64,000 nucleotides of DNA from Vibrio aerogenes (GCF_024346755.1 NZ_AP024861.1:3782001-3846000); one strand, 5' to 3'; shown: positions 49,068 to 58,417, counted from the stretch's first letter. Numbers and translations: made by a program. The notes: generated from the letters alone by a model not told the origin.

Positions 49068-49847
49068 ATGAAACTAATAAAAGCCTTAATCTCAGTTCTG
49101 TTGCTGACAAACCTGTGTTTTGCAAACGCATACGACGATGGCTTGAAAGCATTAAAATCCGGGGATAAAGAAAAAGCACTGGCGCTTTTTAAACAGAGTA
49201 AAAACCCACTTGCCTTAATGAATGTTGGTGTTTTTTATACCCAACAGAAGGATTACAAAGAAGCATTAAACTGGTATGTCAAAGCAGCTGAGCTAGGTGA
49301 TCCTGTTGCCCAGGCAAAAACCGGCAGTCTCTATGAAAGAGGAATAGGCACGAAAGCTGATTACAGAAAAGCAGCAGAATGGTTTTATAAAGCAGCCAAA
49401 CAAGGTAGTGCGATGGCACAGCACAACCTTGCTAATATGTATATGGATGGCCGTGGTGTGAAAGAAAGTCATGAAAAAGCTTTTAAACTATATACACTGG
49501 CATCAAAGCAGGGTATGACTTTTTCAATGTATAAACTGGCAAGAATGTACAGAGATGGCATTGCTACCAAACAAGATTATCAGGAAGCAGCTAAGTGGTA
49601 TCAAAAAGCTGTCGATGGAAGAGATACCAATAGCGCCCTTGAGCTCGGTATGCTTTATTATCAGGGTACCGGGTTGAAAAAAGATCAACCACTGGCCTTT
49701 AAATATATCGAATTTTCGGCACGGGCAGGAAACAAGAAAGCACAAGACAGAATAAAGAAAATATGTAAAGAAAACAGTGAACTGTCATCAAAATTCACCT
49801 GTAAACACCTGGATGTCTTTGATAAAAAAGCCGCTGACACCAAATAG
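49068..49847 (+). CDS. Secreted Sel1-repeat (SLR) protein
   Basis: This 259-residue protein has a signal peptide (MKLIKALISVLLLTNLCFANA). Five or so Sel1-like repeats of about 36 residues follow (YKEALNWYVKAAELGDPVAQ, YRKAAEWFYKAAKQGSAMAQ, YQEAAKWYQKAVDGRD). Such solenoids bind other proteins and often tune signalling or envelope assembly; the partner is unknown. The frame is open from 48996, but the ATG at 49068 has AAAGG upstream and begins the signal peptide. Confidence 0.85.
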   Translation: MKLIKALISVLLLTNLCFANAYDDGLKALKSGDKEKALALFKQSKNPLALMNVGVFYTQQKDYKEALNWYVKAAELGDPVAQAKTGSLYERGIGTKADYRKAAEWFYKAAKQGSAMAQHNLANMYMDGRGVKESHEKAFKLYTLASKQGMTFSMYKLARMYRDGIATKQDYQEAAKWYQKAVDGRDTNSALELGMLYYQGTGLKKDQPLAFKYIEFSARAGNKKAQDRIKKICKENSELSSKFTCKHLDVFDKKAADTK

Positions 49848-49885
49848 TTCACATATGTCATATTGAATACCAAGCTAATCCTGTG

Positions 49886-49927
49886 CAGGGAATGATATGA
49901 ATAAAACCATATCATTCCCTGTTTTTT
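49886..49927 (+). terminator. Terminator of the Sel1-repeat gene
   Basis: CAGGGAATGATATG and CATATCATTCCCTG form a perfect 14-bp stem with an 8-base loop, followed by six T. Confidence 0.93.
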
Positions 49928-50186
49928 CAGCAGTCCCTAGAGCACGCTCTAGCTTCAAATAAACAATTCACACTTGCATACTCTGTTGGCCTTTGATGCG
50001 GCTGGAAGAGGATTTCGTCAATTGTCAATTCATGGCGTCCCGCCGAAATTCTGTATAAAACATTTCAGTACAAAACATATGTAAGCGCTCATTTTTCTCT
50101 GTGAAAGATAGCGAACAATCAACACGCTGACATCGTTCGGGTATAATCCACCGTCCATTTGTTCGCAGGTCAACTCAGGAAATATT

Positions 50187-50564
50187 ATGTCCAAACGTCC
50201 ATGGTCAGTTAAGATTATCAGCTGGTTTTTAATGATCGCCGGTGTGATGACCCTCATTTCTGTTTTCATCAGTACAAACAATCCGGAGGTCATGGAAATT
50301 ATGAAAAAAAGTATGATACCGGTCCATGTCCAGATCATTTTTTCATATGTGGGCAGCGTCATCACTTTTATCTGCGGCTTACAGATACACCGGGGGAAAA
50401 TTGCAGGCAGGCACCTTTATATCGGATGGACAATAGTTTCGTTAATCATCAGCCTGATAGTAACTCCGGATAAAAAAATGATTGTTCCCGGCCTGATCTT
50501 TTCTGCCACTATCATTTTCTTTTTATTCAGCGCCAAAGCGACAGAGTTCTTCAGAGTTGAGTAA
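50187..50564 (+). CDS. Small integral membrane protein, function unknown
   Basis: This 125-residue protein has four predicted membrane helices: IISWFLMIAGVMTLISVFI, VQIIFSYVGSVITFICGLQI, LYIGWTIVSLIISLIVT and MIVPGLIFSATIIFFLFSA. No family is recognised. TATAATCC around 50142 could be its -10. It is transcribed towards the first cellulase gene, with a terminator between. Confidence 0.6.
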   Translation: MSKRPWSVKIISWFLMIAGVMTLISVFISTNNPEVMEIMKKSMIPVHVQIIFSYVGSVITFICGLQIHRGKIAGRHLYIGWTIVSLIISLIVTPDKKMIVPGLIFSATIIFFLFSAKATEFFRVE

Positions 50565-50632
50565 ACTTTCCCAACCCGGTCAGTGGCAACATTGTCAGGC
50601 TATCTTACTTACGATCAGGAGAGGTTTGCGAT

Positions 50633-50661
50633 AAAAAAGAGAGGAGCACACAGCCCCTCTC
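50633..50661 (-). terminator. Terminator of the first cellulase gene
   Basis: On the minus strand GAGAGGGGC and GCTCCTCTC pair with one mismatch and are followed by six T, about 45 bases after the stop. Confidence 0.78.
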
Positions 50662-50692
50662 AGATATAACCCATTGAATAATTGCTCAGCAA

Positions 50693-52651
50693 TTATTGGG
50701 CATTCGCTTTCCACAACCGTTGAAGCATTTCCCATTTCTCAGTTTCGAAACCAGTCCATGTACCCCAGCCTGATGTATTTGTACGTGCATCATACGCGTG
50801 AGTGTATAAACCGCCGGTATCGTCTGACTCTGGGTTAATACCCCAGTAACAACCTTCGATCTTTCTGTCTGACATGTAGTCAACCAGCGCATTCTGCCAT
50901 TTTTTATCATAGTCAGATTTTGGCAGGAAGTTCCACATATCCTGAATACGGATTGCACCAGATTTTGGCCAGTCATAGTGACCACCAAATTCACCCAGGA
51001 TAACAGCATAGCCTTTGTCTTTCAGATAACCAAAGTGCTCTTCCCAGCCTTTTTTCAGCATATCGGGTTTGATCACGATGTTACATTTGGCTTTCGCAGC
51101 AGCATCTTCAGACAAACCGACACAATCAGGATTTGTTTGATCAACAAACTGTGGCTGAACAGAAACAGAAGGTCCGTAAGTATGTGGAGAAATAACTAAA
51201 CGGTCTTTTGGAATGTCCAGCGGATCAGTGGCCATTGAGTAGAAGTTTTCGCCCCAGTTCGGGTTCAGCTCTTCATCGCCGTGTGGGTTTTTCGTACCAT
51301 CTGATTTTGCACTACCAACCCCTTCAACCCAGACAAGTACGTTTTTGTTTTCTTCGTTGATTGCCTGATAAGCGTGTTCTGCCAGAGTTTTCCACTCAGA
51401 CCACGTGTAATCCCATGGTTCGTTAAAGATATCGATACCCAGAATGTTGTTCACTTTCAGTTCATCAGCAAAGCGAGCCAACTCACGTAAGTTCTCCAGC
51501 CATTTCTGCTCGTTATATTCCTGAACAGTGACACCAGGACCAACATCCGTACCACAAGAGTAGTCTTCACGTTTGTAGATGTAATTATCACGGGTTGCAT
51601 CAGTGTATGGTGGTGTTGCATCCAGACGACCCGCACGCCAACCAAGATAGTTTGAACAAGAGTGAATATCTAACAGAATATCAAGACCATTCTTATCTGC
51701 CAGTTTAATGAAATCTTCTAACTGTTGACGAGCATTTGTTGCACGAACGGACTGATGGTTTTTAAATACTTTTGGCTGGCCCTGAGGGTCATTCGGATCT
51801 AAAGTTTGAGGCGCAATAGGAAGACGGATCAGGTTAATTCCTTTTGCTTTAATTTCATCCATTGTTTGCTGGATTGTACGGCCAGTACCCTGGCTGTTAT
51901 TTGCCCAGAATGTATTACCAACGTAAAGCTCCATTGGGGCACCATTCGGGTTTACACCATCACTTGGTAATTCGTGACGACCTTCAAGACCGAACCATGA
52001 ACCACAGTGAACAGGTTTAACCTCACCATCTTTAGTAATACGACCGTTATCATTGACACGGAAGACGACCTGATTACCACCATCTTTTCCATCAGTGCTA
52101 CCAGTGTCACCGCCAGTATTACCAGTGTCACCGCCAGTATTACCTGTGTCGCCACCCGTATCACCAGTGTCACCACCCGTATTACCTGTGTCACCGCCAG
52201 TATTACCTGTGTCACCGCCAGTATTGCCTGTGTCACCACCAGTATTGCCTGTGTCAGAAGCATCACACAGAGAACCAGTCAGAGAAGGAACTTCAGATGA
52301 ACCTGCACCACTTAACTGGAAACCAAATGAAGTGCTTTGTCCTGGCTGCAGTCCACCATTGTAACCCATGTTATTGATGACATAAGGATTTGAGCCAGAA
52401 GACTGTGCATTCCAGATATTTGTAATACGGGCACTGCCATCGTACTCCCAGCCAATGTTCCACGCAGTCACTGCGCTATCAGTATCATTTTGAACTGTCA
52501 CATTGACAATGGCACCGGCACCCCAGTCACTCTGAACTTCATATGTACAACTTGCATACGCTGAACCTGATAAAGCTGCCAGAGCCAGGCTCACGCCGAC
52601 ACTGAGTGCACGTTTCGCACATCTGACGTCTTTACGGAAAGTTTTTCTCAT
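50693..52651 (-). CDS. Secreted CBM2-GH5 cellulase, copy 1 (DTGNTGG linker)
   Basis: This 652-residue endoglucanase-type enzyme hydrolyses beta-1,4-glucans outside the cell. A signal peptide (RALSVGVSLALAALSGSAYA) leads to a family 2 cellulose-binding module (residues 35-130; CTYEVQSDWGAGAIVNVTVQ, WNIGWEYDG). A 56-residue linker of eight DTGNTGG-type units follows, and the GH5 barrel fills residues 190-652. The acid/base Glu is in ILGIDIFNEPWDY and the nucleophile Glu in VILGEFGGHYDW. AAGGA precedes the ATG. It is the downstream member of a tandem pair. Confidence 0.93.
   Translation of the reverse strand: MRKTFRKDVRCAKRALSVGVSLALAALSGSAYASCTYEVQSDWGAGAIVNVTVQNDTDSAVTAWNIGWEYDGSARITNIWNAQSSGSNPYVINNMGYNGGLQPGQSTSFGFQLSGAGSSEVPSLTGSLCDASDTGNTGGDTGNTGGDTGNTGGDTGNTGGDTGDTGGDTGNTGGDTGNTGGDTGSTDGKDGGNQVVFRVNDNGRITKDGEVKPVHCGSWFGLEGRHELPSDGVNPNGAPMELYVGNTFWANNSQGTGRTIQQTMDEIKAKGINLIRLPIAPQTLDPNDPQGQPKVFKNHQSVRATNARQQLEDFIKLADKNGLDILLDIHSCSNYLGWRAGRLDATPPYTDATRDNYIYKREDYSCGTDVGPGVTVQEYNEQKWLENLRELARFADELKVNNILGIDIFNEPWDYTWSEWKTLAEHAYQAINEENKNVLVWVEGVGSAKSDGTKNPHGDEELNPNWGENFYSMATDPLDIPKDRLVISPHTYGPSVSVQPQFVDQTNPDCVGLSEDAAAKAKCNIVIKPDMLKKGWEEHFGYLKDKGYAVILGEFGGHYDWPKSGAIRIQDMWNFLPKSDYDKKWQNALVDYMSDRKIEGCYWGINPESDDTGGLYTHAYDARTNTSGWGTWTGFETEKWEMLQRLWKANAQ
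52088..52255 (-). repeat. 21-bp tandem repeat coding the glycine-threonine linker
   Basis: Eight head-to-tail units code for DTGNTGG with minor changes (one DTGDTGG, last DTGSTDG). It joins the cellulose-binding and catalytic domains and is prone to copy-number change. It also gives long shadow frames on the plus strand. Confidence 0.93.
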
Positions 52652-53329
52652 TTTTTGTTCCTTTATATAAAAAGTAAGACTATTTTTATTTTTTAGTTAT
52701 ATAGAAATAAATAGACCCTGAGACAGAAACTCTTCAGTCGCACTATTCAAACGAACTGAAAAAACCACTCAGAATAAATATGAAATTGGAGCGAAAGAAT
52801 AACATTGAAAGTTGATTTTCTTTCACAGTTAAATTTCACGTAAAAACTAATCATCCATACATATCATGTCAACCGGTATTAAATAACACCGGGTTAAATT
52901 CGTATAAAAAACATGCTAAACGTTAATACCATTCAAAAAAATATCAACTTTTAAAGATTGATTTATCATTATAAGATATTGAATATTTGCGATAAATATC
53001 AAATAAAGACAATGTAACCCGTACCATTATTCAGACCTTAATAAAAATGAACTTACTGTTAAAAAGAAGGATCATGGAAATAAGGTCACAAAAAATAATT
53101 TATTAAAAAATCAAAAATATGGACAAGAACAAGTATAAAGATATCCTTTCGTCAATAATGAAATCTATTTTCCAGATAAAAAGCACCCAATAAAAACTAA
53201 CAGTATTTTTTCCTTAAGCTCACACAAATATTATAAGCGTCAGTTCCTTTATAAATAACAACCAAAAAAAGAGGAGCCTGAGCTCCTCTTTTATTATTGA
53301 TGTACTTTTAACGATGTAAAACTCAGCAA
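52652..53329. other. Intergenic region between the two cellulase genes
   Basis: 678 bases, AT-rich, without a gene. It holds the terminator of the upstream copy (53264-53292) and must hold a separate promoter for the downstream copy. A weak ACCGGT-centred palindrome (around 52868-52881) might be a degenerate version of the operator at 55325. Confidence 0.5.
53264..53292 (-). terminator. Terminator of the second cellulase gene
   Basis: GAGGAGC and GCTCCTC pair around CTGA, with seven A on the left (T-tract for the minus strand) and TTTT on the right, 38 bases after the stop. Confidence 0.85.
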
Positions 53330-55189
53330 TTATTTTGGATTTGAATCCCACAACCGTTGAAGCATTTCCCATTTCTCAGTTTCAAAGCCAGTCCATTCAC
53401 CCCAGCCAGATGTATTGGTGCGGGCATCATATGCGTGGGTGTATAAGCCACCGGTGTCATCTGATTCAGGGTTAATACCCCAGTAACAACCTTCAATTTT
53501 CTTATCAGACATGTAGTCAACCAGTGCATTCTGCCATTTTTGGTCATAATCAGATTTAGGCAGGAAGCTCCACATGTCCTGAATACGGATCGCGCCAGAT
53601 TTTGGCCAGTCATAGTGACCACCAAACTCACCCAATACAACCGCATAACCTTTGTCTTTCAGATAACCGAAGTGCTCTTCCCAACCTGATTTCAGCAGAT
53701 CAGAATCAATCACAATGTTACATTTCGCTTTTGCAGCCGCATCTTCAGATAGTCCGGCACACTCTGGTTGAGCAGGATCCATGAACTGTTTCTGAACAGA
53801 CACTGAAGGACCGTATGTGTGAGGAGAGATAACTAAGCGATCTTTTGGAATATCGAGCGGACTGGTCGCCATTGAGTAGAAGTTTTCACCCCAGTTCGGG
53901 TTAGTATCTTCATCACCATGAGGGTTTGCCGTACCATCAGATGTAGAACTACCGATACCTTCAACCCAGACAAGCACGTTTTTGTTCTCTTCGTTAATTG
54001 CCTGATAAGCATCTTCTGCCAGTGATTTCCATTCTGACCAGGTGTAATCCCATGGTTCGTTAAAGATATCGATACCCAGAATGTTGTTTACACCCAGTTC
54101 ATCCGCAAAACGAGCCAGTTGACGTAAGTCTTCAAGCCATTTCTGTTCGTTATATTCCTGAACAGTCACACCTTCACCCACATCAGTACCGCAAGAGTAA
54201 TCTTCACGTTTGTAAATGTAGTTATCACGGGTTGCATCTGTATATGGCGGTGTTGCATCCAAACGGCCGGCACGCCAACCAAGATAGTTAGAACAAGAGT
54301 GGATATCTAACAGGATATCGAGATCATTTTTATCCGCCAGTTTAATGAAATCTTCCAGAGCCTGACGAGCATTGGTTGCACGAACAGAGGCATGGTTTTT
54401 AAACACAGCAGGCTGTCCCTGAGGATCATCAGCATCAAGTGTTTGCGGAGCAATAGGCAGACGAATCAGGTTGATGCCTTTCGCTTTGATTTCATCCATT
54501 GTTTGCTGGATGGTACGGCCAGTACCCTGGCTGTTATTTGCCCAGAATGTATTACCAACATAAAGTTCCATTGGCGCACCATTCGGGTTAGTTGCATCCG
54601 TTGGTAATTCGTGGCGGCCTTCCAGACCAAACCATGAACCACAGTGAACCGGTTTAACTTCGCCATCTTTGGTAATACGGCCTTCATCATTAACACGGAA
54701 GACAACCTGATTTCCGTCGGTTGGATCCGTTGGGTCAGTTGGATCCGTTGGGTCAGTTGGATCGGTTGGGTCAGTCGGATCCGTTGGGTCAGTTGGATCG
54801 GTTGAACAGAGTGAACCTGTCAGCGTTGGAACTTCAGAAGCGCCTGTTGCCTGGAAGCCAAACGTCGCACTGGAGCCTGGTTGCAAGCTACCATTATGAC
54901 TGGCATTGGTCGCTGTATAAGGATTCGTACCAGAAAGAGTGACATTCCATGAGTTAGAGATGGTAGCACCTTTGGTATATTCCCATCCCACGTTCCATGA
55001 AGACACAGCGCTGGATGTATCGTTTGTCACTGTAATGTTCGCGGCAAACCCGGTACCCCAATCATTTTGTACTTCGTATACACACTTCGCAAATGTAGAT
55101 CCAGACAATGCAGCCAAAGCCAGACCAATCCCAATACTTAGCGCCTTTTTCCTGCAACTGACGTTCCTGAAAACTTGTTGTTTTCTCAT
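53330..55189 (-). CDS. Secreted CBM2-GH5 cellulase, copy 2 (TDP linker)
   Basis: This 619-residue paralogue of the neighbouring enzyme has the same order: signal peptide (KALSIGIGLALAALSGSTFA), family 2 module (CVYEVQNDWGTGFAANITVT), a short linker of eight TDP units, and a GH5 barrel with FNEPWDY and GEFGGHYDW. The catalytic domains are about nine-tenths identical by eye, while the binding modules are more diverged and the linkers unrelated. AAGGAG six bases before the ATG at 55189 fixes the start; an ATG at 55204 lies before it. Confidence 0.93.
   Translation of the reverse strand: MRKQQVFRNVSCRKKALSIGIGLALAALSGSTFAKCVYEVQNDWGTGFAANITVTNDTSSAVSSWNVGWEYTKGATISNSWNVTLSGTNPYTATNASHNGSLQPGSSATFGFQATGASEVPTLTGSLCSTDPTDPTDPTDPTDPTDPTDPTDPTDPTDGNQVVFRVNDEGRITKDGEVKPVHCGSWFGLEGRHELPTDATNPNGAPMELYVGNTFWANNSQGTGRTIQQTMDEIKAKGINLIRLPIAPQTLDADDPQGQPAVFKNHASVRATNARQALEDFIKLADKNDLDILLDIHSCSNYLGWRAGRLDATPPYTDATRDNYIYKREDYSCGTDVGEGVTVQEYNEQKWLEDLRQLARFADELGVNNILGIDIFNEPWDYTWSEWKSLAEDAYQAINEENKNVLVWVEGIGSSTSDGTANPHGDEDTNPNWGENFYSMATSPLDIPKDRLVISPHTYGPSVSVQKQFMDPAQPECAGLSEDAAAKAKCNIVIDSDLLKSGWEEHFGYLKDKGYAVVLGEFGGHYDWPKSGAIRIQDMWSFLPKSDYDQKWQNALVDYMSDKKIEGCYWGINPESDDTGGLYTHAYDARTNTSGWGEWTGFETEKWEMLQRLWDSNPK
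54725..54802 (-). repeat. 9-bp tandem repeat coding the TDP linker
   Basis: Eight units of the tripeptide TDP plus TD, coded by near-identical 9-base units with alternating GGATCC/GGGTCA spellings on the plus strand. This suggests an 18-base higher-order unit. Confidence 0.93.
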
Positions 55190-55896
55190 TTTTTGCTCCT
55201 TCAATTTATTTAAATTTTTATTTTGTCTTAATCAATATTTCTTTTTCATCTTAAGTGACTTATCAGCCAAACATCTGACACATATGTCATTAGCCAAGAA
55301 AGAAAAGCCGAACTCATTCACATCTGTAACCGGTTACACTCATAAATAATATAATTCCATTCAGGTATAAACCCAAAAAAATAAACAAAAGTGAAATTAA
55401 GTTACGTAGCGTATAAATAATTGACCAATTATTAACCGCCTGTCAAACCTTATTTATCATGTGCGGATAATGAATTATGTATCTGTTATTGCTATCGAAA
55501 AAAATAATACTATAAACTACACTATTATCATCACGGTAATATTAAAAACAACAAATACAAAATTTATCCAATAAAAACAATAAGATAATGAAAATTACAA
55601 ATAGATGAGATATACGGTTAAAAATAAATTCACTATATATAGTTTCAGTAATAAAATTACAGAGACCTATTATGATATTATTTATTTTTCACTATAAAAT
55701 AATATCCGTTCATTTTATTTCTTCTTTTTATTTATGTTTACAGTGTTAATTATATTAATTAAAAAAGGTATAAAATTACGAAAATTAAATTTAGATAATC
55801 AAGTCATTAAAAAAATTCAAAAATCCGGCACACCTGGCCCCGGACAACCGGCAGATAAATACAACCGGTTGATTGGGTCTATCAGAAAAAACAAGA
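55190..55896. other. Intergenic region upstream of the second cellulase gene
   Basis: 707 bases, extremely AT-rich between 55360 and 55800. It holds the LacI-type operator at 55325-55338 and presumably the cellulase promoter. No gene was supported; a 68-codon plus-strand frame at 55734 is low in complexity. Confidence 0.5.
55325..55338. promoter_or_regulatory. LacI-family-type operator upstream of the cellulase pair
   Basis: TGTAACCGGTTACA is a perfect 14-base palindrome with the central CG typical of LacI/GalR-family operators. It lies 136 bases before the start of the second cellulase gene. No LacI-family gene is in the window, so the regulator would act in trans. Confidence 0.6.
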
Positions 55897-58071
55897 TTAT
55901 ATCAGTTCCAGTTTTGCATAAGCGGTCACCAGCCACTTAATTCCTTCACCATTAAATGCAACCTGAACTCTGCTCTGAGGTCCGGCCCCTTCAAAATTGA
56001 TAATGGTACCTTCACCAAATTTAGGATGTTTAACCCGGTTTCCCAAAGAAAAGCCGGTCTCATTGAAGTTCTCTTTCACCGTCTTCTGACTAAAGCGTCC
56101 ATGACTTGCCGGACGACTCACCTGTGCTTTCATCCGGACTTCATCAAGGCACTTTTCGGGTAACTCACGAATAAAACGTGATGGTTTATGGTATTTGTCC
56201 TGACCATATAACCGGCGCATTTCTGCATAAGTGATATAAAGTTTTTGCATGGCGCGCGTCATACCGACGTAGCAAAGACGGCGTTCTTCTTCCAAACGCC
56301 CGGCTTCTTCCGCAGACATCAGACTCGGGAACATCCCTTCCTCGACACCAACCATAAACACAAGCGGGAACTCCAGCCCTTTGGCACTATGAAGCGTCAT
56401 CAGCTGAACAGCATCTTCAAATTCATCAGCCTGCCCTTCTCCGGATTCAAGCGCTGCATGAGTCAGAAAGGCCACCAGCATGCTCATCTCTTCCGCCTCT
56501 TCAGGTTTTTCAAACTGGCGCGTTGCTGTGACCAGCTCCTCAAGGTTTTCAAGTCTTGCTTTCGACTTCTCCCCTTTTTCCTGTTCATACATGGTATACA
56601 GGCCGGAAGCATGAATGACATGGTCTGTCTGGCGATGCAGTGTCATCTCGCTGGTATCATCCTCTAAGGCATCAATCAGCTCAATAAACCGGCCCATTGC
56701 ACCGGCAGCACGTCCTGCCAGCACCTTTTCTTCCAGCAACGCAACACTGGCCTGCCATAACGTACACCCCCGGTCTCTGGCAGCAAAACGCACCGTTTCC
56801 AGGGTTTTTTCTCCTAAACCTCGTGTCGGTGTATTGACCACTCGCTCAAATGCAGCGTCATCATTGCGGTTAGACATTAAACGCAGATAACACAGGGCAT
56901 CTTTGACTTCCTGACGTTCGAAGAATCGCATACCACCATAGATCCGGTAAGGAAGTCCGGACTGAATTAACGCTTCTTCTAATACCCGCGATTGGGCATT
57001 ATTTCTGTAAAGTAATGCCGTATTATTCAGCTCACCGCCTTCTTCCTGCCAGACCTTAATTTTATTGACGACAAACCGGGCTTCATCCAGTTCGTTGTAA
57101 GCTGAGTAAACCGAAATCTGTTCACCTTCCTGCCCTTCCGTCCACAGGTTTTTACCCATGCGTTCGGTATTGTTAGATATCAGGGTGTTTGCAGCTTCAA
57201 GAATGGTTTGGGTTGAGCGGTAGTTCTGCTCAAGGCGAATGGTATTCACACTGGCAAATTCTCTGGAGAACTTTTCAATATTCTCAACTTTCGCACCCCG
57301 CCAGCCATAAATTGATTGATCATCGTCACCAACAATCATGACATGGCATTCCGGCCCGGCCATCAATTGCAGCCAGGCATACTGAATATTGTTTGTGTCC
57401 TGAAATTCATCGACCAGAATATGTTTAAACCGGGCCTGATAATGCTCCCGGATAAATTTATTTTCACGTAACAACTCAAGGGTACGCAGCAGAATCTCAG
57501 CAAAGTCAACCAATCCGGCCCGGTCACAAGCTTCCTGATAAGCCTGATAGATCCGCAAATACGTCGCCGTCACCGGATCCTGATAAGTTTCAATATGTTT
57601 TGGTCGCAACCCTTCATCTTTCTTCCCGTTGATCCACCAGGAAACCTGCCGGGCTGGCCACTGCTTCTCATCCAGATTCTGCGCTTTTATCAGCCGGCGA
57701 ATCAGGCGCATCTGATCTTCTGAATCAATGATTTGGAAATCTTCAGGAAGCTTGGCATCCATATAATGCGCCCGGAGAATCCTGTGGCAAATACCATGGA
57801 ATGTCCCATTCCACATGCCGGAAGCACTGCCCATCATCAATGCTTCGATTCGCCCCCGCATTTCAGCAGCAGCTTTATTCGTAAACGTGACCGACATGAC
57901 AGAGAAAGGAGAAGCCTCTTCGACAGAGATAAGCCAGGCTATCCGGTGAACCAGAACCCGGGTTTTACCACTTCCGGCACCAGCAAGTATCAGTAAATTC
58001 TGCAACGGGGCGGCCACAGCATCACGCTGTTTGTCGTTCAGGCCATCGAGTAAAAGAGAAGGATCCATCAT
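55897..58071 (-). CDS. uvrD: UvrD, DNA helicase II
   Basis: This 724-residue superfamily 1 3-prime to 5-prime helicase acts in mismatch and excision repair. Motif Ia and Walker A are LILAGAGSGKTRVLVHR. Motif II is ILVDEFQDTNNIQY, motif III MIVGDDDQSIYGWRGA, motif IV LEQNYRST, motif V LMTLHSAKGLEF and motif VI EERRLCYVGMTRA. The C-terminal Tudor-like region (RVKHPKFGEGTIINFEG) is that of UvrD rather than Rep. A LexA box lies directly upstream. Confidence 0.96.
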   Translation of the reverse strand: MMDPSLLLDGLNDKQRDAVAAPLQNLLILAGAGSGKTRVLVHRIAWLISVEEASPFSVMSVTFTNKAAAEMRGRIEALMMGSASGMWNGTFHGICHRILRAHYMDAKLPEDFQIIDSEDQMRLIRRLIKAQNLDEKQWPARQVSWWINGKKDEGLRPKHIETYQDPVTATYLRIYQAYQEACDRAGLVDFAEILLRTLELLRENKFIREHYQARFKHILVDEFQDTNNIQYAWLQLMAGPECHVMIVGDDDQSIYGWRGAKVENIEKFSREFASVNTIRLEQNYRSTQTILEAANTLISNNTERMGKNLWTEGQEGEQISVYSAYNELDEARFVVNKIKVWQEEGGELNNTALLYRNNAQSRVLEEALIQSGLPYRIYGGMRFFERQEVKDALCYLRLMSNRNDDAAFERVVNTPTRGLGEKTLETVRFAARDRGCTLWQASVALLEEKVLAGRAAGAMGRFIELIDALEDDTSEMTLHRQTDHVIHASGLYTMYEQEKGEKSKARLENLEELVTATRQFEKPEEAEEMSMLVAFLTHAALESGEGQADEFEDAVQLMTLHSAKGLEFPLVFMVGVEEGMFPSLMSAEEAGRLEEERRLCYVGMTRAMQKLYITYAEMRRLYGQDKYHKPSRFIRELPEKCLDEVRMKAQVSRPASHGRFSQKTVKENFNETGFSLGNRVKHPKFGEGTIINFEGAGPQSRVQVAFNGEGIKWLVTAYAKLELI

Positions 58072-58081
58072 GATGATATCA

Positions 58082-58097
58082 CTGTTTATTTATACAG
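58082..58097 (-). promoter_or_regulatory. LexA (SOS) box of uvrD
   Basis: CTGTTTATTTATACAG has the CTGT and ACAG ends with eight AT-only bases between, 11 bases before the uvrD start. UvrD is an SOS gene in gamma-proteobacteria. Confidence 0.88.
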
Positions 58098-58110
58098 AAA
58101 GAAGATGATT

Positions 58111-58141
58111 ATATACTCAAACCACCTCAAGATGCTCGTAT
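58111..58141 (+). repeat. Dispersed vibrio intergenic repeat, copy 2
   Basis: GATTATATACTCAA followed by ACCACCTCAAGATGC. About 23 of 29 bases match, in reverse orientation, the copy at 63110-63139, and it resembles the repeat at 35505. It lies next to the LexA box. Confidence 0.7.
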
Positions 58142-58221
58142 GACTTCAATATCTTTTATAACCGGACAACCTCCGGATTCAGATTTCAACAGGATGAGCT
58201 CATTCACTGCATTTCTGTTTA

Positions 58222-58240
58222 TAACGTATTCAATACGTTA
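58222..58240. promoter_or_regulatory. Perfect 19-bp palindrome upstream of the PAP2 gene
   Basis: TAACGTATTCAATACGTTA is symmetrical over nine bases on each side of one central base, with a further half-like ATACGT at 58246. It is about 180 bases before the phosphatase start. It has the form of a dimeric repressor site, but I cannot name the protein. Confidence 0.5.
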
Positions 58241-58417
58241 ACAAATACGTCATACAAGCTTCACGATTCATTCATTCTTCGCTGATAGTTTTCCATTCGA
58301 TTAAAGAAAACTTTGTCTTTTTATAGCTGGAAACTTTGCCTCTGATACTCAGGATCACTTGATCTATGCATCAGGGCTTCAATGTATGAATTTTACAGGT
58401 AAGGATACTCATCCATC

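Larger units (their letters stand above)
58072..58417. other. Divergent region between uvrD and the PAP2 gene
   Basis: 346 bases with three separate elements: the LexA box (58082), a dispersed repeat (58111) and a perfect palindrome (58222). No gene was seen. Confidence 0.6.

Noticed and set aside
50030..50365. 111-codon minus-strand frame opposite the small membrane protein
   Set aside because: The plus-strand frame has four well-formed membrane helices and a likely promoter; the opposite frame has neither.
52088..52255. Regular repeats that could be taken for a CRISPR array
   Set aside because: The units are contiguous without spacers and code for a protein linker in frame.
52007..52364. 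Plus-strand frames made of repeated S-P-P-V-L-P-V units
   Set aside because: They are the antisense reading of the 21-bp linker repeat of the first cellulase.
55734..55940. 68-codon plus-strand frame after the AT-rich region
   Set aside because: Low complexity, overlaps the end of uvrD, no ribosome site.
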